Shown here: positions 1 to 7,843 of the stretch, in pieces
Layout: every line of letters begins with the position of its first letter
Numbering within the stretch: position 1 is the first letter of the stretch
Source: Nocardioides zhouii
GTDB lineage: Bacteria; Actinomycetota; Actinomycetes; Propionibacteriales; Nocardioidaceae
Length of the DNA stretch: 64,000 nt
Assembly: GCF_004137345.1 (NCBI RefSeq)
Contig: NZ_SDWV01000014.1
Location: 56,775-120,774 of the forward strand
Direction of reading: 5' to 3'
The notes under the pieces: model-generated
What the model was told of the DNA's origin: nothing
Database searches by the model: none
Seen by the model: only the letters and a program-made list of their open reading frames with translations
Position numbers and translations under genes: made by a program

Positions 1-354
1 CCCCTCCGCACCGATCGGCAGCTCGGGCGTGCCCTGGAAGCAGAAGTACGCCTTCGCGTCCGAGTCGTCGAGGTGGTAGGCCACCTCGCGTCCCTTGAGC
101 AGCACGTTGAGCGGGACCACCGTCGCGCCGGCCTTGAGGATGCCGTAGTAGACGATCGGGAAGTACGGCAGGTTCGGGCAGCTCAGCGCGACCTTGTCAC
201 CGGGCGCGATGCCGCGCGAGACGAGCAGGTTGGCGACCTGGCTGGCGCCGGCGTCGACCTGGGCGTAGGTCAGGCGCGTGTCACCGAGCACCACCGCCGT
301 ACGGTCCGGGTGGGCATGCGCGGAGCCTTCGAGCAGCGAGGAGAGGTTCGACAT
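1..354 (-). CDS. Long-chain fatty-acid-CoA ligase, N-terminal part (runs off window)
   Basis: Reading the minus strand from an ATG at 354 gives 118 open codons to the window edge, starting MSNLSSLLEGSAHAHPDRTA. The segment has the usual N-terminal pattern of AMP-binding acyl-CoA synthetases: an 'HPDRTAVV' start, 'LTYAQVD', 'GDKVALSCPN' and 'GILKAGATVVPLN'. Family members activate fatty acids through an acyl-adenylate and then form the CoA thioester. The P-loop and adenylation motifs lie outside the window, so substrate class cannot be judged. Codon third positions are almost all G or C, as in the neighbours. The gene is truncated only by the window boundary, not visibly broken. Confidence 0.9.
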   Translation of the reverse strand, partial: MSNLSSLLEGSAHAHPDRTAVVLGDTRLTYAQVDAGASQVANLLVSRGIAPGDKVALSCPNLPYFPIVYYGILKAGATVVPLNVLLKGREVAYHLDDSDAKAYFCFQGTPELPIGAEG

Positions 355-406
355 GGCGCCAAACCTACTCACCGGGTGTGAGCGCCGTCACCGTCTCGTC
401 TCGCGA

Positions 407-841
407 TCAGGCGCGGGAAGCGAGGATCCGTCCGGCCTTGCGGAGGTCGGCCGCGATCGCCTTCGAGGCGAGCAGCCCGGCCGCGCCGGCGGGCACGGCC
501 CAGGCGCCCTGCCCGCTGACCTCGCCCTCGGCCCGCACCCGGCAACCGCCGGTGACGTCGGTGAAGTGCAGCGCGAGAGTCGCCGTGACGCCGCGCCAGT
601 GGCCGGTCTCGGCCCACGTGCGGAACGGCGTGAACACCGTGGTCTCCAGGTGGGGTCGTACGCCGACCGCGGTCGTCTCGCTCCACCGCTGGCCGAGGTG
701 CGGCTCCTCGTCGGGCGCGACGTCGACCGACAGCAGCGACGACTGCCACTGCGGGCGGCATCGCGGGTCGGAGAGGAAGCGGAACGCGTCTTCCGCCGTC
801 ACCGGCAGCTCGACCGTGGCCGAGATCGCCCGGGCGGTCAG
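407..841 (-). CDS. SRPBCC (START-like) family protein, probable CTG start
   Basis: A 144-residue protein of the polyketide cyclase/SRPBCC fold, a helix-grip barrel that binds hydrophobic ligands; the ligand here is unknown. An in-frame GTG at 802 would remove the first beta strand (residues AISATVELPV), which the fold needs. The only upstream candidate is CTG at 841, which sits 5 nt after a GGGGGAG Shine-Dalgarno and overlaps the purC stop as CTGA. That layout implies translational coupling to purC. Landmarks are 'AEDAFRFLSDP' after strand 1 and a C-terminal helix ending 'LRKAGRILASRA'. The gene itself is solid; the start is inferred. Confidence 0.8.
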   Translation of the reverse strand: MTARAISATVELPVTAEDAFRFLSDPRCRPQWQSSLLSVDVAPDEEPHLGQRWSETTAVGVRPHLETTVFTPFRTWAETGHWRGVTATLALHFTDVTGGCRVRAEGEVSGQGAWAVPAGAAGLLASKAIAADLRKAGRILASRA

Positions 842-1731
842 AACGTCTCCCCCGTCAGGACCTCGTAGGCCTCGACGTAGCGCGAGCGGGTCCGCTCGAT
901 CACGGCGTCGGGCATGGGCGGCGGCGCGTCGCCGGAGAAGCGGTCCCAGCCGGACTCCCCGGTCAGCCAGTCACGGACGACCTGCTTGTCGTACGACGCC
1001 TGGGTGCGGCCGGGCTGCCACTCGTCGGTCCGCCAGAAGCGGCTCGAGTCGGGGGTGAGGACCTCGTCGGCGAGGATCGTCGTCCCGTCAGGACGGCGGC
1101 CGAACTCCAGCTTGGTGTCGGCCAGGATGATGCCGCGCTCCCTGGCGAGGTTGTGGGCCTTGCCGTAGACCTCCATCGTCAGCATCCGCAGCTCGGCGGC
1201 CGCGTCGTCGCCGACGGCCTCGACCACGGCCTCGTAGTCGACGTTCTCGTCGTGGTCGCCGAGGTCGGCCTTCGACGCGGGGGTGAAGATCGGCTCGGGG
1301 AGGCGACTGCCGTCCTGGAGCCCGGCCGGCAGCGCGATGCCGCACACCTCGCCGTCGCGGTGGTAGTCGAGGAGTCCGGACCCGGTGAGGTAGCCGCGGG
1401 CGACGCACTCGACGGGGAACATCTCGAGGCGTTCGCAGATGACCGCGCGGCCCGCCACCGAGGCCGGCACGTCGGTCGACACGACGTGGTTGCCGACGAG
1501 CCCGGAGAGCTGGTCGAACCACCACAGCGACATCCGGGTGAGGATCTCGCCCTTGTCGGGGATGGTGGTGTCGAGGACGAAGTCGTAGGCCGAGATGCGG
1601 TCGCTGGCCACCATCAGCAGCCGGCCCTCGTGCTCGCCGCCGTCGATCCGGTAGAGGTCGCGGACCTTGCCGGAGTGGACGTGGGTGGTGCCCTCGATCG
1701 CGGGCGCTGCGGGGAGCATCAGATCGGCCAC
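838..1731 (-). CDS. purC: Phosphoribosylaminoimidazole-succinocarboxamide synthase (SAICAR synthetase)
   Basis: 297 residues, full length for the longer PurC form. It joins CAIR and aspartate using ATP to make SAICAR in de novo purine synthesis, in the cytosol. Family motifs are clear: 'HSGKVRDLY' near residue 20, 'LLMVASDRISAYDF' near 40, 'CERLEMFPVECVARGYLTGSG' region near 100, and 'LADTKLEFG' near 200. The GTG start at 1731 is preceded 6 nt upstream by a TAGGCT box and no Shine-Dalgarno, so the message may be leaderless. The stop overlaps the start of the SRPBCC gene. purB, purD and purA lie further along the same strand but are not contiguous with it. Confidence 0.97.
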   Translation of the reverse strand: MADLMLPAAPAIEGTTHVHSGKVRDLYRIDGGEHEGRLLMVASDRISAYDFVLDTTIPDKGEILTRMSLWWFDQLSGLVGNHVVSTDVPASVAGRAVICERLEMFPVECVARGYLTGSGLLDYHRDGEVCGIALPAGLQDGSRLPEPIFTPASKADLGDHDENVDYEAVVEAVGDDAAAELRMLTMEVYGKAHNLARERGIILADTKLEFGRRPDGTTILADEVLTPDSSRFWRTDEWQPGRTQASYDKQVVRDWLTGESGWDRFSGDAPPPMPDAVIERTRSRYVEAYEVLTGETF

Positions 1732-1737
1732 GCGGCC

Positions 1738-1743
1738 AGCCTA
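1738..1743 (-). promoter_or_regulatory. Probable -10 box of a leaderless purC transcript
   Basis: TAGGCT on the minus strand ends 6 nt before the purC GTG. No Shine-Dalgarno fits in that gap. The spacing matches the leaderless pattern repeated across this window. I see no convincing -35 box. Confidence 0.55.
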
Positions 1744-1760
1744 GCCGTCACGGGCACGGC

Positions 1761-2309
1761 TCAGCGGTGCAGCCACCACGACATGCGACGCGTGATCCAC
1801 GGCAGGAAGACGTACGTCATCAGCGGGGTCATGACGGTGGTCACCAGCACGACGCGCGGCACGAGCGGCCAGCCGGAGATCGTGTGCGAGGCCACGAGGT
1901 TGGCCAGCAGGCTGAGCGGCAGGAAGACCATGAAGATCACGACCATCTGCTTCCACCGCGGCGGGGCCACGGGTGCCGCGCTCAGCGACTCGACGGACGC
2001 CGGCTCGACGAACCACCCCTCGATGCCCGTACGCCGCTCGCGACGCTTCTCCTCGACGTCACCCTGGGCCGCCTCGAGCCACCACTCCCGCTGCGGGGAG
2101 GCCTCCCACGCCGCCAGCGAGTCGGTGTCGGTGAAGCGGTAGAGCATGTGCCGGTCGGGCGACTCCGCACTCGGCCGCACCCACCCCGAACCGAGGAAGC
2201 CGTCGAACTTCTCGGCCAGCGACGTGCCCGCCTGCACCCACGCCAGCATCTCGCTGGAGCGGGACGGGTCGACGTGGCGCGTGACGGACACGGTGACGGG
2301 GGCGGTCAT
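1761..2309 (-). CDS. Antibiotic biosynthesis monooxygenase (ABM) domain protein with C-terminal membrane helices
   Basis: 182 residues from ATG 2309; the reading frame stays open upstream but that part is arginine-rich and does not look like protein. Residues 1-95 resemble an ABM ferredoxin-like domain ('VTVSVTRHVDP', 'LYRFTDTDSLAAWEASPQREWW'), found in small cofactor-free monooxygenases and heme-degrading enzymes. After a linker come two hydrophobic helices near residues 115-140 and 148-170 with a basic tail. ABM-plus-two-helix proteins are common but uncharacterised, so no reaction is assigned. The gene stands alone, divergent from the sulfotransferase. A weak GGAAG lies two bases before the chosen start. 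Confidence 0.8.
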   Translation of the reverse strand: MTAPVTVSVTRHVDPSRSSEMLAWVQAGTSLAEKFDGFLGSGWVRPSAESPDRHMLYRFTDTDSLAAWEASPQREWWLEAAQGDVEEKRRERRTGIEGWFVEPASVESLSAAPVAPPRWKQMVVIFMVFLPLSLLANLVASHTISGWPLVPRVVLVTTVMTPLMTYVFLPWITRRMSWWLHR

Positions 2310-2449
2310 GTCTTCCAGTGTCCGGCGTCGAGGCATGCGGTGCGAAGCCGCGGGGAACGAGATCTCGCCCACGTCCGTGCCTTCTGGTCGGCGTACGCGC
2401 GGGGTATTGTCCAGTGAGTCAGTAGACATAACAGTCCTGGGAGGGACTC

Positions 2450-3442
2450 ATGACCCGAGCACCGCGACCGGACTTCCTGGTGATCGGCGCGCCGAAGGCC
2501 GGCACCACCGCGCTGCACGCCGCGCTGGCGCAGCACCCGGACGTCTTCGTCTCCGACCCCAAGGAGCCGAAGTTCTGGCTGTGCGACGGCGCTCCCCCGC
2601 CGGCCTGGTGCGGCCCGGGCGACAAGCACTCGCAACAGGAGTGGATCTGGCGGGCCGACCGCTACTACCCGCTCTTCGAGCCGGCCGCCGCCCACCAGGT
2701 GCGCGGCGAGAGCACTCCCTTCTACCTCTGGAGCCGCGGCGCCCACCGCCGGATCGCCGAGCACCTGCCGGAGGTCCGGCTGATCGCGGTCGTCCGCGAC
2801 CCGGTCGACCGCGCGTACAGCAACTGGATGCACCTCTGGTCCGACGGCCTCGAGCCCGAGTCCGACTTCGTCACCGCCTTCGAGCGCGAGGACGAGCGTG
2901 TACGTGCCGGGTGGGCGCCGTTCTGGCGCTACCGCGAGCTCGGCCTGTACGGCGAGCAGCTGCGGCACCTCCACGACTACGTCGACCCCGCGCGGATCCT
3001 CGTCGTCCGCTACCGCGACCTCGTCGACCAGCCGGGCGCGACGGTCGACCGGGTGAGCCGGTTCCTCGGCATCCGCGAGGGCCAGGTCGACGCGATCCCG
3101 CGAGACAACTCGCGCGGGTTCGTGACGCCGGGGCTGCGGCCGAAGGTCTTCGGTCCCGTCGTGCGTACGGGCGCCCGCCTGGGCCAGTTCGCGCCGCCGC
3201 AGGTGTGGCGCCAGGTCCACCCGCTCTCCCTCGCCCTGCTCGGCGACAGCCGGCACGCCCACCGCCCGCGCCTCGACACCATGAAGCGCGAGCGCCTCAT
3301 CGCGCCGTACGCCGACGACATCGCGCTGCTCGGCGAGCTCACCGGGCAGGACTTCGGGGACTGGCTGTCGCCCGCCGACCGCGGCTCGTTCGCGCAGCGG
3401 TCGGGCGATGCGTCGGTGACGAAGATCAGCGCACGTCGGTAG
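2450..3442 (+). CDS. Sulfotransferase domain protein
   Basis: 330 residues, starting at ATG 2450 behind a GGGAGG Shine-Dalgarno. The N-terminal 'FLVIGAPKAGTTALHAAL' is the 5'-phosphosulfate loop of PAPS-dependent sulfotransferases, and 'IAVVRDPVDRAYSNW' near residue 115 is the 3'-phosphate binding segment with its Arg and Ser. 'ESTPFYLW' between them fits the family. These enzymes move sulfate from PAPS to hydroxyl or amino groups of lipids, glycans or small molecules; the acceptor cannot be told from sequence. No PAPS synthesis or glycolipid genes are adjacent. It faces the beta-propeller gene tail to tail with one base between stops. Confidence 0.92.
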   Translation: MTRAPRPDFLVIGAPKAGTTALHAALAQHPDVFVSDPKEPKFWLCDGAPPPAWCGPGDKHSQQEWIWRADRYYPLFEPAAAHQVRGESTPFYLWSRGAHRRIAEHLPEVRLIAVVRDPVDRAYSNWMHLWSDGLEPESDFVTAFEREDERVRAGWAPFWRYRELGLYGEQLRHLHDYVDPARILVVRYRDLVDQPGATVDRVSRFLGIREGQVDAIPRDNSRGFVTPGLRPKVFGPVVRTGARLGQFAPPQVWRQVHPLSLALLGDSRHAHRPRLDTMKRERLIAPYADDIALLGELTGQDFGDWLSPADRGSFAQRSGDASVTKISARR

Positions 3443-3443
3443 G

Positions 3444-4322
3444 TCAGCGCACGCAGGTGACCAGGTCGTGTGCGCCGTCGACGCGTGCGGCCTCGATGTA
3501 GTAGCGGATGCGGCCGTCGGGCAGTGGCACTGCGGTCGCGTAGCGGAACGCACCGTCGGAGTGCGGGGACGTGATCGGGGGCTGGTCGACGCGGGTGAGC
3601 GCGGTGCCGTCCCAGGTGGCCACACCGGTGGTCTCGAACCAGTTCGACGCCGCGTCCGGCCGACCGTCGTACAGCACGACGCCGTCGGGCAGCACGGCGC
3701 TGACCCGGGCGCCGCGCGCGTCCCACTGGCCGTCGCGCCCGGCGAGCACCTCGCCGTGGTCCTGCCAGTCGAGGCCGTCGCTGCTGGTGAGCCGGCGCGT
3801 GGTCATCCGGTCCTCGTGGCCGGGCTCGTCGAGCGGGTGGCAGCACAGCCACATCTCGTAGCCGTCGTCGCCGACCGTGATCACCGGGTCCTTCACGGCG
3901 GTTGACCGGTCACCCTCGTGCACGCGGCGGCGTACGCCGTCGGGCAGGCCCGCGACCGTGTCGGCCGTCAGGCTATCGACCCACCAGTGCTTGGAGCCCG
4001 GGGTCGCGCAGGAGAGGTAGAGCCGCCAGCCGCCCTCGCGCAGCGGCACCAGGACGGGGCGCTCGAACGACTCGGCGCCGAAGGCCTCCCGCGAGACCTC
4101 AGTGACCGGCTCGAACGCGAGGCCGTCGGTGGAGCGGGCGACCACGACCGAGACGCCGCGGCCGTCGGTCAGCGGACGGCGTACGCGCCAGGTGAGCCAG
4201 AAGACGTCGTCGACCAGCACCGCGCTCGCCGCGCCCGCCCAGTTGCCGGCGCCCGGGCCGGGCGCCGGCACCACGACCTCGACGTCGTCGTAGGTGGGTG
4301 GGGCGGAGAGGGCCGTCGTCAT
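3444..4322 (-). CDS. Five-bladed beta-propeller protein, glycosidase-like (GH43/sialidase-like fold)
   Basis: 292 residues without a signal peptide. It has repeated blade-like units with 'W' and 'D-G' turns: 'VFWLTWRVRRP', 'STDGLAFEPV', 'GGWRLYLSCA', 'VKDPVITVGDDGYEMWLC', 'SSDGLDWQDHGEVLAGRDGQWD' and 'DGRIRYYIEAARVDG'. The pattern matches glycosyl hydrolase families 32, 43 and 68 or exo-sialidase-like proteins, but I cannot locate the catalytic acid pair with certainty, so it may be a non-catalytic relative. A TATCAT box stands 6 nt before the ATG, along with a GGAG. It is convergent with the sulfotransferase; a functional link is not supported. Confidence 0.75.
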   Translation of the reverse strand: MTTALSAPPTYDDVEVVVPAPGPGAGNWAGAASAVLVDDVFWLTWRVRRPLTDGRGVSVVVARSTDGLAFEPVTEVSREAFGAESFERPVLVPLREGGWRLYLSCATPGSKHWWVDSLTADTVAGLPDGVRRRVHEGDRSTAVKDPVITVGDDGYEMWLCCHPLDEPGHEDRMTTRRLTSSDGLDWQDHGEVLAGRDGQWDARGARVSAVLPDGVVLYDGRPDAASNWFETTGVATWDGTALTRVDQPPITSPHSDGAFRYATAVPLPDGRIRYYIEAARVDGAHDLVTCVR

Positions 4323-4328
4323 GGCTCC

Positions 4329-4334
4329 ATGATA
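4329..4334 (-). promoter_or_regulatory. Probable -10 box of the beta-propeller gene
   Basis: TATCAT on the minus strand, 6 nt before the ATG at 4322, in the leaderless position. The gap GGAGCC also contains a GGAG, so this gene could use either mode. Confidence 0.4.
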
Positions 4335-4371
4335 GTCGACCGGATCACTCCAGTTTGCGCGCGCCGCGGCT

Positions 4372-5364
4372 TCACTCGCAGCCGAGCCCCTCGCGGTACT
4401 CGGGAGGGACCCGGCCGGCGTTCACATCGGCGGAGATCTCCCACACGACCTCGGGGTAGTCGCCCTCGTCGTTCATCGCGTTCAGGAAGGCCCAGTCCCG
4501 GGTGGCGGCGAGGGCCTTCTGGGCTGCCACGGTCGCTCGTTGATCGCCCGCCTCGCGGGCTCGGGCGAACTCGACGATCCACGGGCAGACGACCTGACGA
4601 GCCACGTCGGCGCCGAGCTGGTAGGGGTCGTTCTCGCCGGAGCTCGGCACGTCGGCACCGGGGGCGAGGCGGATGCCGCGGAGCATCGCCGCGATGGTTG
4701 CGTCGGCCTCGCCGGCGGTGACGAACTGCTCGGGCAGTGTGAACTCGAACTCTGCCTCGTCGGTCCACGCCAGCCGGGCGAGCAGCGCGACGTACGCCGC
4801 CTCATCCATGCCCTCGGCGCGCACCTCGGGATAGACCGTGCCGTCGACCGCACCGATGGTGGTGTGGTCGCGGGCGGAGTAGTGCCACATCCGAGCCGGC
4901 TGCCCCAGCAGCTCGACGGGCGCGCCGCGGTCGACGCGCGGGTAGTCGATCCGCTCGCGGTCCTCGACGTAGGAGTCGCGCAGGTCGGCGGGGTAGAGGT
5001 GGACGTTGAGGGTCGCCTCGCCGTTCGTCCACTCCACCTCGCTCCCGCCCTCCAGGGGGTCGGAGATGTAGGTGACGTCCCAGCCGGGGGCGTCCAGCAC
5101 GACCCAGTCATGGGCTGGCGCACCGGCGAAGACCGGCGCGGGGTCATCGCGCGACAGGAGCCAGCTCGGCACCGCGACCAGGGCTGCTGCGGCAGCGGCC
5201 GCGGCGATCGTCGCCACCCACCGACGACCTCGTCGCGGACCCTCGTCGTGCTGCGCGTCGGGCCGATCGGCCAGGGCTGTGGACATGATCTCCTCCAGGA
5301 GCTCGGCCCGGGCCGCGGCGAGCGGCAGCTCGGAGACGGCCTGGTCGGTCAGTCGGGTACTCAT
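4372..5364 (-). CDS. Membrane-anchored protein paired with an ECF sigma factor, possible anti-sigma factor
   Basis: 330 residues. A cytoplasmic N-terminus of about 48 residues with 'ELLEEIMSTALADRP' is followed by one hydrophobic helix (about 49-68, alanine-rich) and a roughly 260-residue extracytoplasmic part. Its start codon overlaps the sigma factor stop by four bases (ATGA), so the two are translationally coupled. Gene position and topology fit an anti-sigma factor of the CU044_5270-like type common beside actinobacterial ECF genes. There is no HxxxCxxC zinc motif, so it is not a ZAS-type anti-sigma. The outer part has two cysteines, one close to the C-terminus ('LGCE'). Function is inferred from position only. 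Confidence 0.8.
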   Translation of the reverse strand: MSTRLTDQAVSELPLAAARAELLEEIMSTALADRPDAQHDEGPRRGRRWVATIAAAAAAAALVAVPSWLLSRDDPAPVFAGAPAHDWVVLDAPGWDVTYISDPLEGGSEVEWTNGEATLNVHLYPADLRDSYVEDRERIDYPRVDRGAPVELLGQPARMWHYSARDHTTIGAVDGTVYPEVRAEGMDEAAYVALLARLAWTDEAEFEFTLPEQFVTAGEADATIAAMLRGIRLAPGADVPSSGENDPYQLGADVARQVVCPWIVEFARAREAGDQRATVAAQKALAATRDWAFLNAMNDEGDYPEVVWEISADVNAGRVPPEYREGLGCE

Positions 5365-5924
5365 CGGTCCTCACGGATCGGGGTCGGTTGCTTGTCCTGG
5401 ATGTGTCCGGCACCCGGCGGATCGTTGCCGAGCAGCTCGCGCAACCGCGCCCTGGCGCGCGACAGGCGCGGCCTGACCACCGTCCCGGGCAGACCGAGGA
5501 CCTCACCGATCTCGCGTGCCTCGAGCCCCTCCCACAGGTGCAGCTGGAGCACCTCCTCGTCGCGCGCGCTGAGGCGGGACATCGCGGCGTCGACCACGTG
5601 GTCCTGGACGACCTGGTCGCTGAGGTCCGGTACGACGACGCTGAGGTCACGGCGCAGGCGCTCCCCGAGCCGGCGCCGGCGCAGCTCGCCGCGCCGCTGG
5701 TTGGCGAGCTGGCGGCGGGCGACGGCGTAGAGCCAAGGACGGGCGCCGTCGCCGACCGGGACGTGCGACAGCCGGCGCCACGCGACGAGGAAGGTCTCCG
5801 CCGTGACGTCCGCCGCGTCCTCCGCACGCGACGTACGACGCAGGGCGTAGCCCAGCACGCAGTCGAAGTGTGCGGCGTAGAGACGCCGAAAAGCGTCCTC
5901 CCGTGGATCCCCCGATGCGTCCAT
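5361..5924 (-). CDS. ECF-type RNA polymerase sigma factor
   Basis: 187 residues. Region 2 lies near residues 10-75 ('FRRLYAAHFDCVLGYALRRT', 'AEDAADVTAETFLVAWRR', 'PWLYAVARRQLANQRR') and region 4 near 110-165 ('RLSARDEEVLQLHLWEGLEAREIGEVLG'). The 'GDGARPWLYAVARR' variant of region 2.4 is typical of actinobacterial ECF groups. It directs polymerase to a small regulon and probably autoregulates this pair. The ATG at 5924 follows GGGGGAG at very short spacing. The gene precedes its likely membrane antagonist, the usual order. A second, unrelated sigma pair in this window (22.8-24.2 kb) has the reverse order. Confidence 0.92.
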   Translation of the reverse strand: MDASGDPREDAFRRLYAAHFDCVLGYALRRTSRAEDAADVTAETFLVAWRRLSHVPVGDGARPWLYAVARRQLANQRRGELRRRRLGERLRRDLSVVVPDLSDQVVQDHVVDAAMSRLSARDEEVLQLHLWEGLEAREIGEVLGLPGTVVRPRLSRARARLRELLGNDPPGAGHIQDKQPTPIREDR

Positions 5925-5985
5925 GACTCCCCCATGTCCCCCTCACACCCGATCGTTGCAGCCGATGCCCGAGATTCTCGATCGA

Positions 5986-6255
5986 CTAGTAGGTCACCTC
6001 GAAGGACGTCGCACCGCCGGGCGCCGCCTCCCGTACGGCGACCTGCTGCACCCGCGCGAACCCCGGCCCCTCGTGGCACCACGCGACGAGCGCGTCCACG
6101 GCCTCGTCCTCACCCTCGGCGTGCAGGAGGACCGAGCCGTCCGGCTCGTTGCGCACCCAGCCGACCACGCCGAGCAGCCGCGCCTGTTCCTGGGTGTACC
6201 ACCGGAACGAGACGCCCTGCACCCGTCCGGTGACCCGCACCTGCACCGCCTTCAC
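5986..6255 (-). CDS. acyP: Acylphosphatase
   Basis: 89 residues, the normal size. It hydrolyses acyl phosphates such as 1,3-bisphosphoglycerate and carbamoyl phosphate. The catalytic loop 'GRVQGVSFRWYTQEQA' contains the phosphate-binding Arg of the G-x-V-Q-G-V-x-[FY]-R motif, and 'GWVRNEPDGSV' contains the Asn that positions water. I chose GTG at 6255 because the family starts only a few residues before the first strand ('KAVQVRVTGRVQG') and upstream sequence is not protein-like. A CAGGAT box is 6 nt upstream. The gene stands alone between the sigma gene and purB. Confidence 0.95.
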   Translation of the reverse strand: MKAVQVRVTGRVQGVSFRWYTQEQARLLGVVGWVRNEPDGSVLLHAEGEDEAVDALVAWCHEGPGFARVQQVAVREAAPGGATSFEVTY

Positions 6256-6424
6256 GGTCCCATCCTGCCTGCCGGCGGACATCAGGGCGTGGGCCGACAC
6301 CGGCCCGACTCGAGCGGACCATTGGCCGCTCACGCACCCGTATGCCGCGGCACGGGGCTACTCGAGCGCACCTCTGGCCGCTCGACGCACGCCGTGGTCT
6401 GGTCTGGTCGGGCCGGTGTCGCGC

Positions 6425-7843
6425 CTAGAGGATGGCGCCCGGGACGTACGCCGCCGCGTCGGGGTGGCGGGCCGCGAGTGCCTCGATCCGGGCGACGACC
6501 GCGCGGGTCTGGGCCACGGCTGCGCCGGTGAACTCGATCGGGTCGGCGACGAGCGCCTCGATCTGGTCGCGGGTGAGCCCGAGCCGCTCGTCGGCGGAGA
6601 GCTTGGCGAACACGTCGTTGTCGGCCTGGCCGGCGCGCATCGCGAGGGCGGTGCCGACGGCGGCCTCCTTGATCGCTTCGTGGGCGGCCTCGCGGCCGAC
6701 CCCGTTGCGGACCGCGGCCATCAGCACCTTCGTCGTGGTGAGGAACGGGAGGTAGCGGTCGAGCTCGCGCTGGATCACGGCCGGGAAGGCGCCGAACTCG
6801 TCGAGCACGGTGAGGAAGGTCTGGAAGAGGCCGTCGGTGGCGAAGAACGCGTCGGGCAGGGCGACCCGGCGGACCACCGAGCACGACACGTCGCCCTCGT
6901 TCCACTGGTCGCCGGCGAGCTCGCTGACCATCGAGAGGTGGCCGCGGAGGATGACGGCGAGGCCGTTGACCCGCTCGCACGAGCGGGTGTTCATCTTGTG
7001 GGGCATCGCCGACGAGCCGACCTGCCCCTCCTTGAAGCCCTCGGTCACCAGCTCGTGGCCGGCCATCAGCCGGACGGTGGTCGCGAGGTTCGACGGACCG
7101 CTGACCAGCTGCACCAGCGCGGCGACGACGTCGAAGTCGAGCGAGCGCGGGTAGACCTGGCCGACGCTGGTGAGGGTCTGCTCGAAGCCGAGGTGGGACG
7201 CGACGCGCTGCTCGAGGTCGTCGAGCTTGTCGGCGTCGCCGTCGAGCAGGTCGAGCATGTCCTGCGACGTGCCCATCGGCCCCTTGATCCCGCGCAGCGG
7301 GTAGCGCGCGAGCAGCTCCTCGATCCGCTGGACGGAGATGAGCATCTCGTCGGCGATCGTCGCGAAGCGCTTGCCGAGCGTGGTCGCCTGCGCGGCCACG
7401 TTGTGCGAACGACCGGCCATCACGGTGAGCTCGTGCTCGGCGGCGAGCCGGCCGAGCCGGACCAGCGCGGCGACGGCGCGGTCGCGTACGACCTCGAGCG
7501 AGCGGCGCACCTGCAGCTGCTCGACGTTCTCCGTCAGGTCGCGCGACGTCATGCCCTTGTGAATGTGCTCGTGACCCGCGAGCGCACTGAACTCCTCGAT
7601 GCGCGCCTTCACGTCGTGGCGGGTGATCCGCTCGCGAGCCGCGATGGAGTCGAGGTCGACCTTGTCGATGACCGACTCGTACGCCTCGACGACACCGTCG
7701 GGCACGTCGATGCCGAGGTCGCGCTGGGCCTTGAGGACCGCCACCCACAGCTGCCGCTCGAGGACGATCTTGTGCTCGGGCGACCAGATCTCGGCGAGGT
7801 CGGCGCCGGCGTAGCGGGTGGCCAGGACGTTGGGGACGCTCAC
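6425..7843 (-). CDS. purB: Adenylosuccinate lyase
   Basis: 472 residues from GTG 7843. It removes fumarate both from SAICAR (after PurC) and from adenylosuccinate (after PurA). The fumarase/aspartase signature 'GSSAMPHKMN' is near residue 280, with 'TSRDLTENVEQLQ' near 100 and 'MAGRSHNVAAQATTLGKR' near 145 supplying active-site Thr/Ser and His. The start overlaps the DUF402 stop as GTGA, so it can be read from the purD-DUF402 message, but a GACAAT box 6 nt before the GTG suggests its own internal promoter. Upstream open frame (16 codons) overlaps DUF402 and was not included. Confidence 0.97.
   Translation of the reverse strand: MSVPNVLATRYAGADLAEIWSPEHKIVLERQLWVAVLKAQRDLGIDVPDGVVEAYESVIDKVDLDSIAARERITRHDVKARIEEFSALAGHEHIHKGMTSRDLTENVEQLQVRRSLEVVRDRAVAALVRLGRLAAEHELTVMAGRSHNVAAQATTLGKRFATIADEMLISVQRIEELLARYPLRGIKGPMGTSQDMLDLLDGDADKLDDLEQRVASHLGFEQTLTSVGQVYPRSLDFDVVAALVQLVSGPSNLATTVRLMAGHELVTEGFKEGQVGSSAMPHKMNTRSCERVNGLAVILRGHLSMVSELAGDQWNEGDVSCSVVRRVALPDAFFATDGLFQTFLTVLDEFGAFPAVIQRELDRYLPFLTTTKVLMAAVRNGVGREAAHEAIKEAAVGTALAMRAGQADNDVFAKLSADERLGLTRDQIEALVADPIEFTGAAVAQTRAVVARIEALAARHPDAAAYVPGAIL

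Noticed and set aside
2450..4322. Sulfotransferase plus glycosidase-like protein as a sulfated-glycan system
   Set aside because: The genes are convergent, each has its own promoter region, and no other glycan or PAPS genes are nearby.
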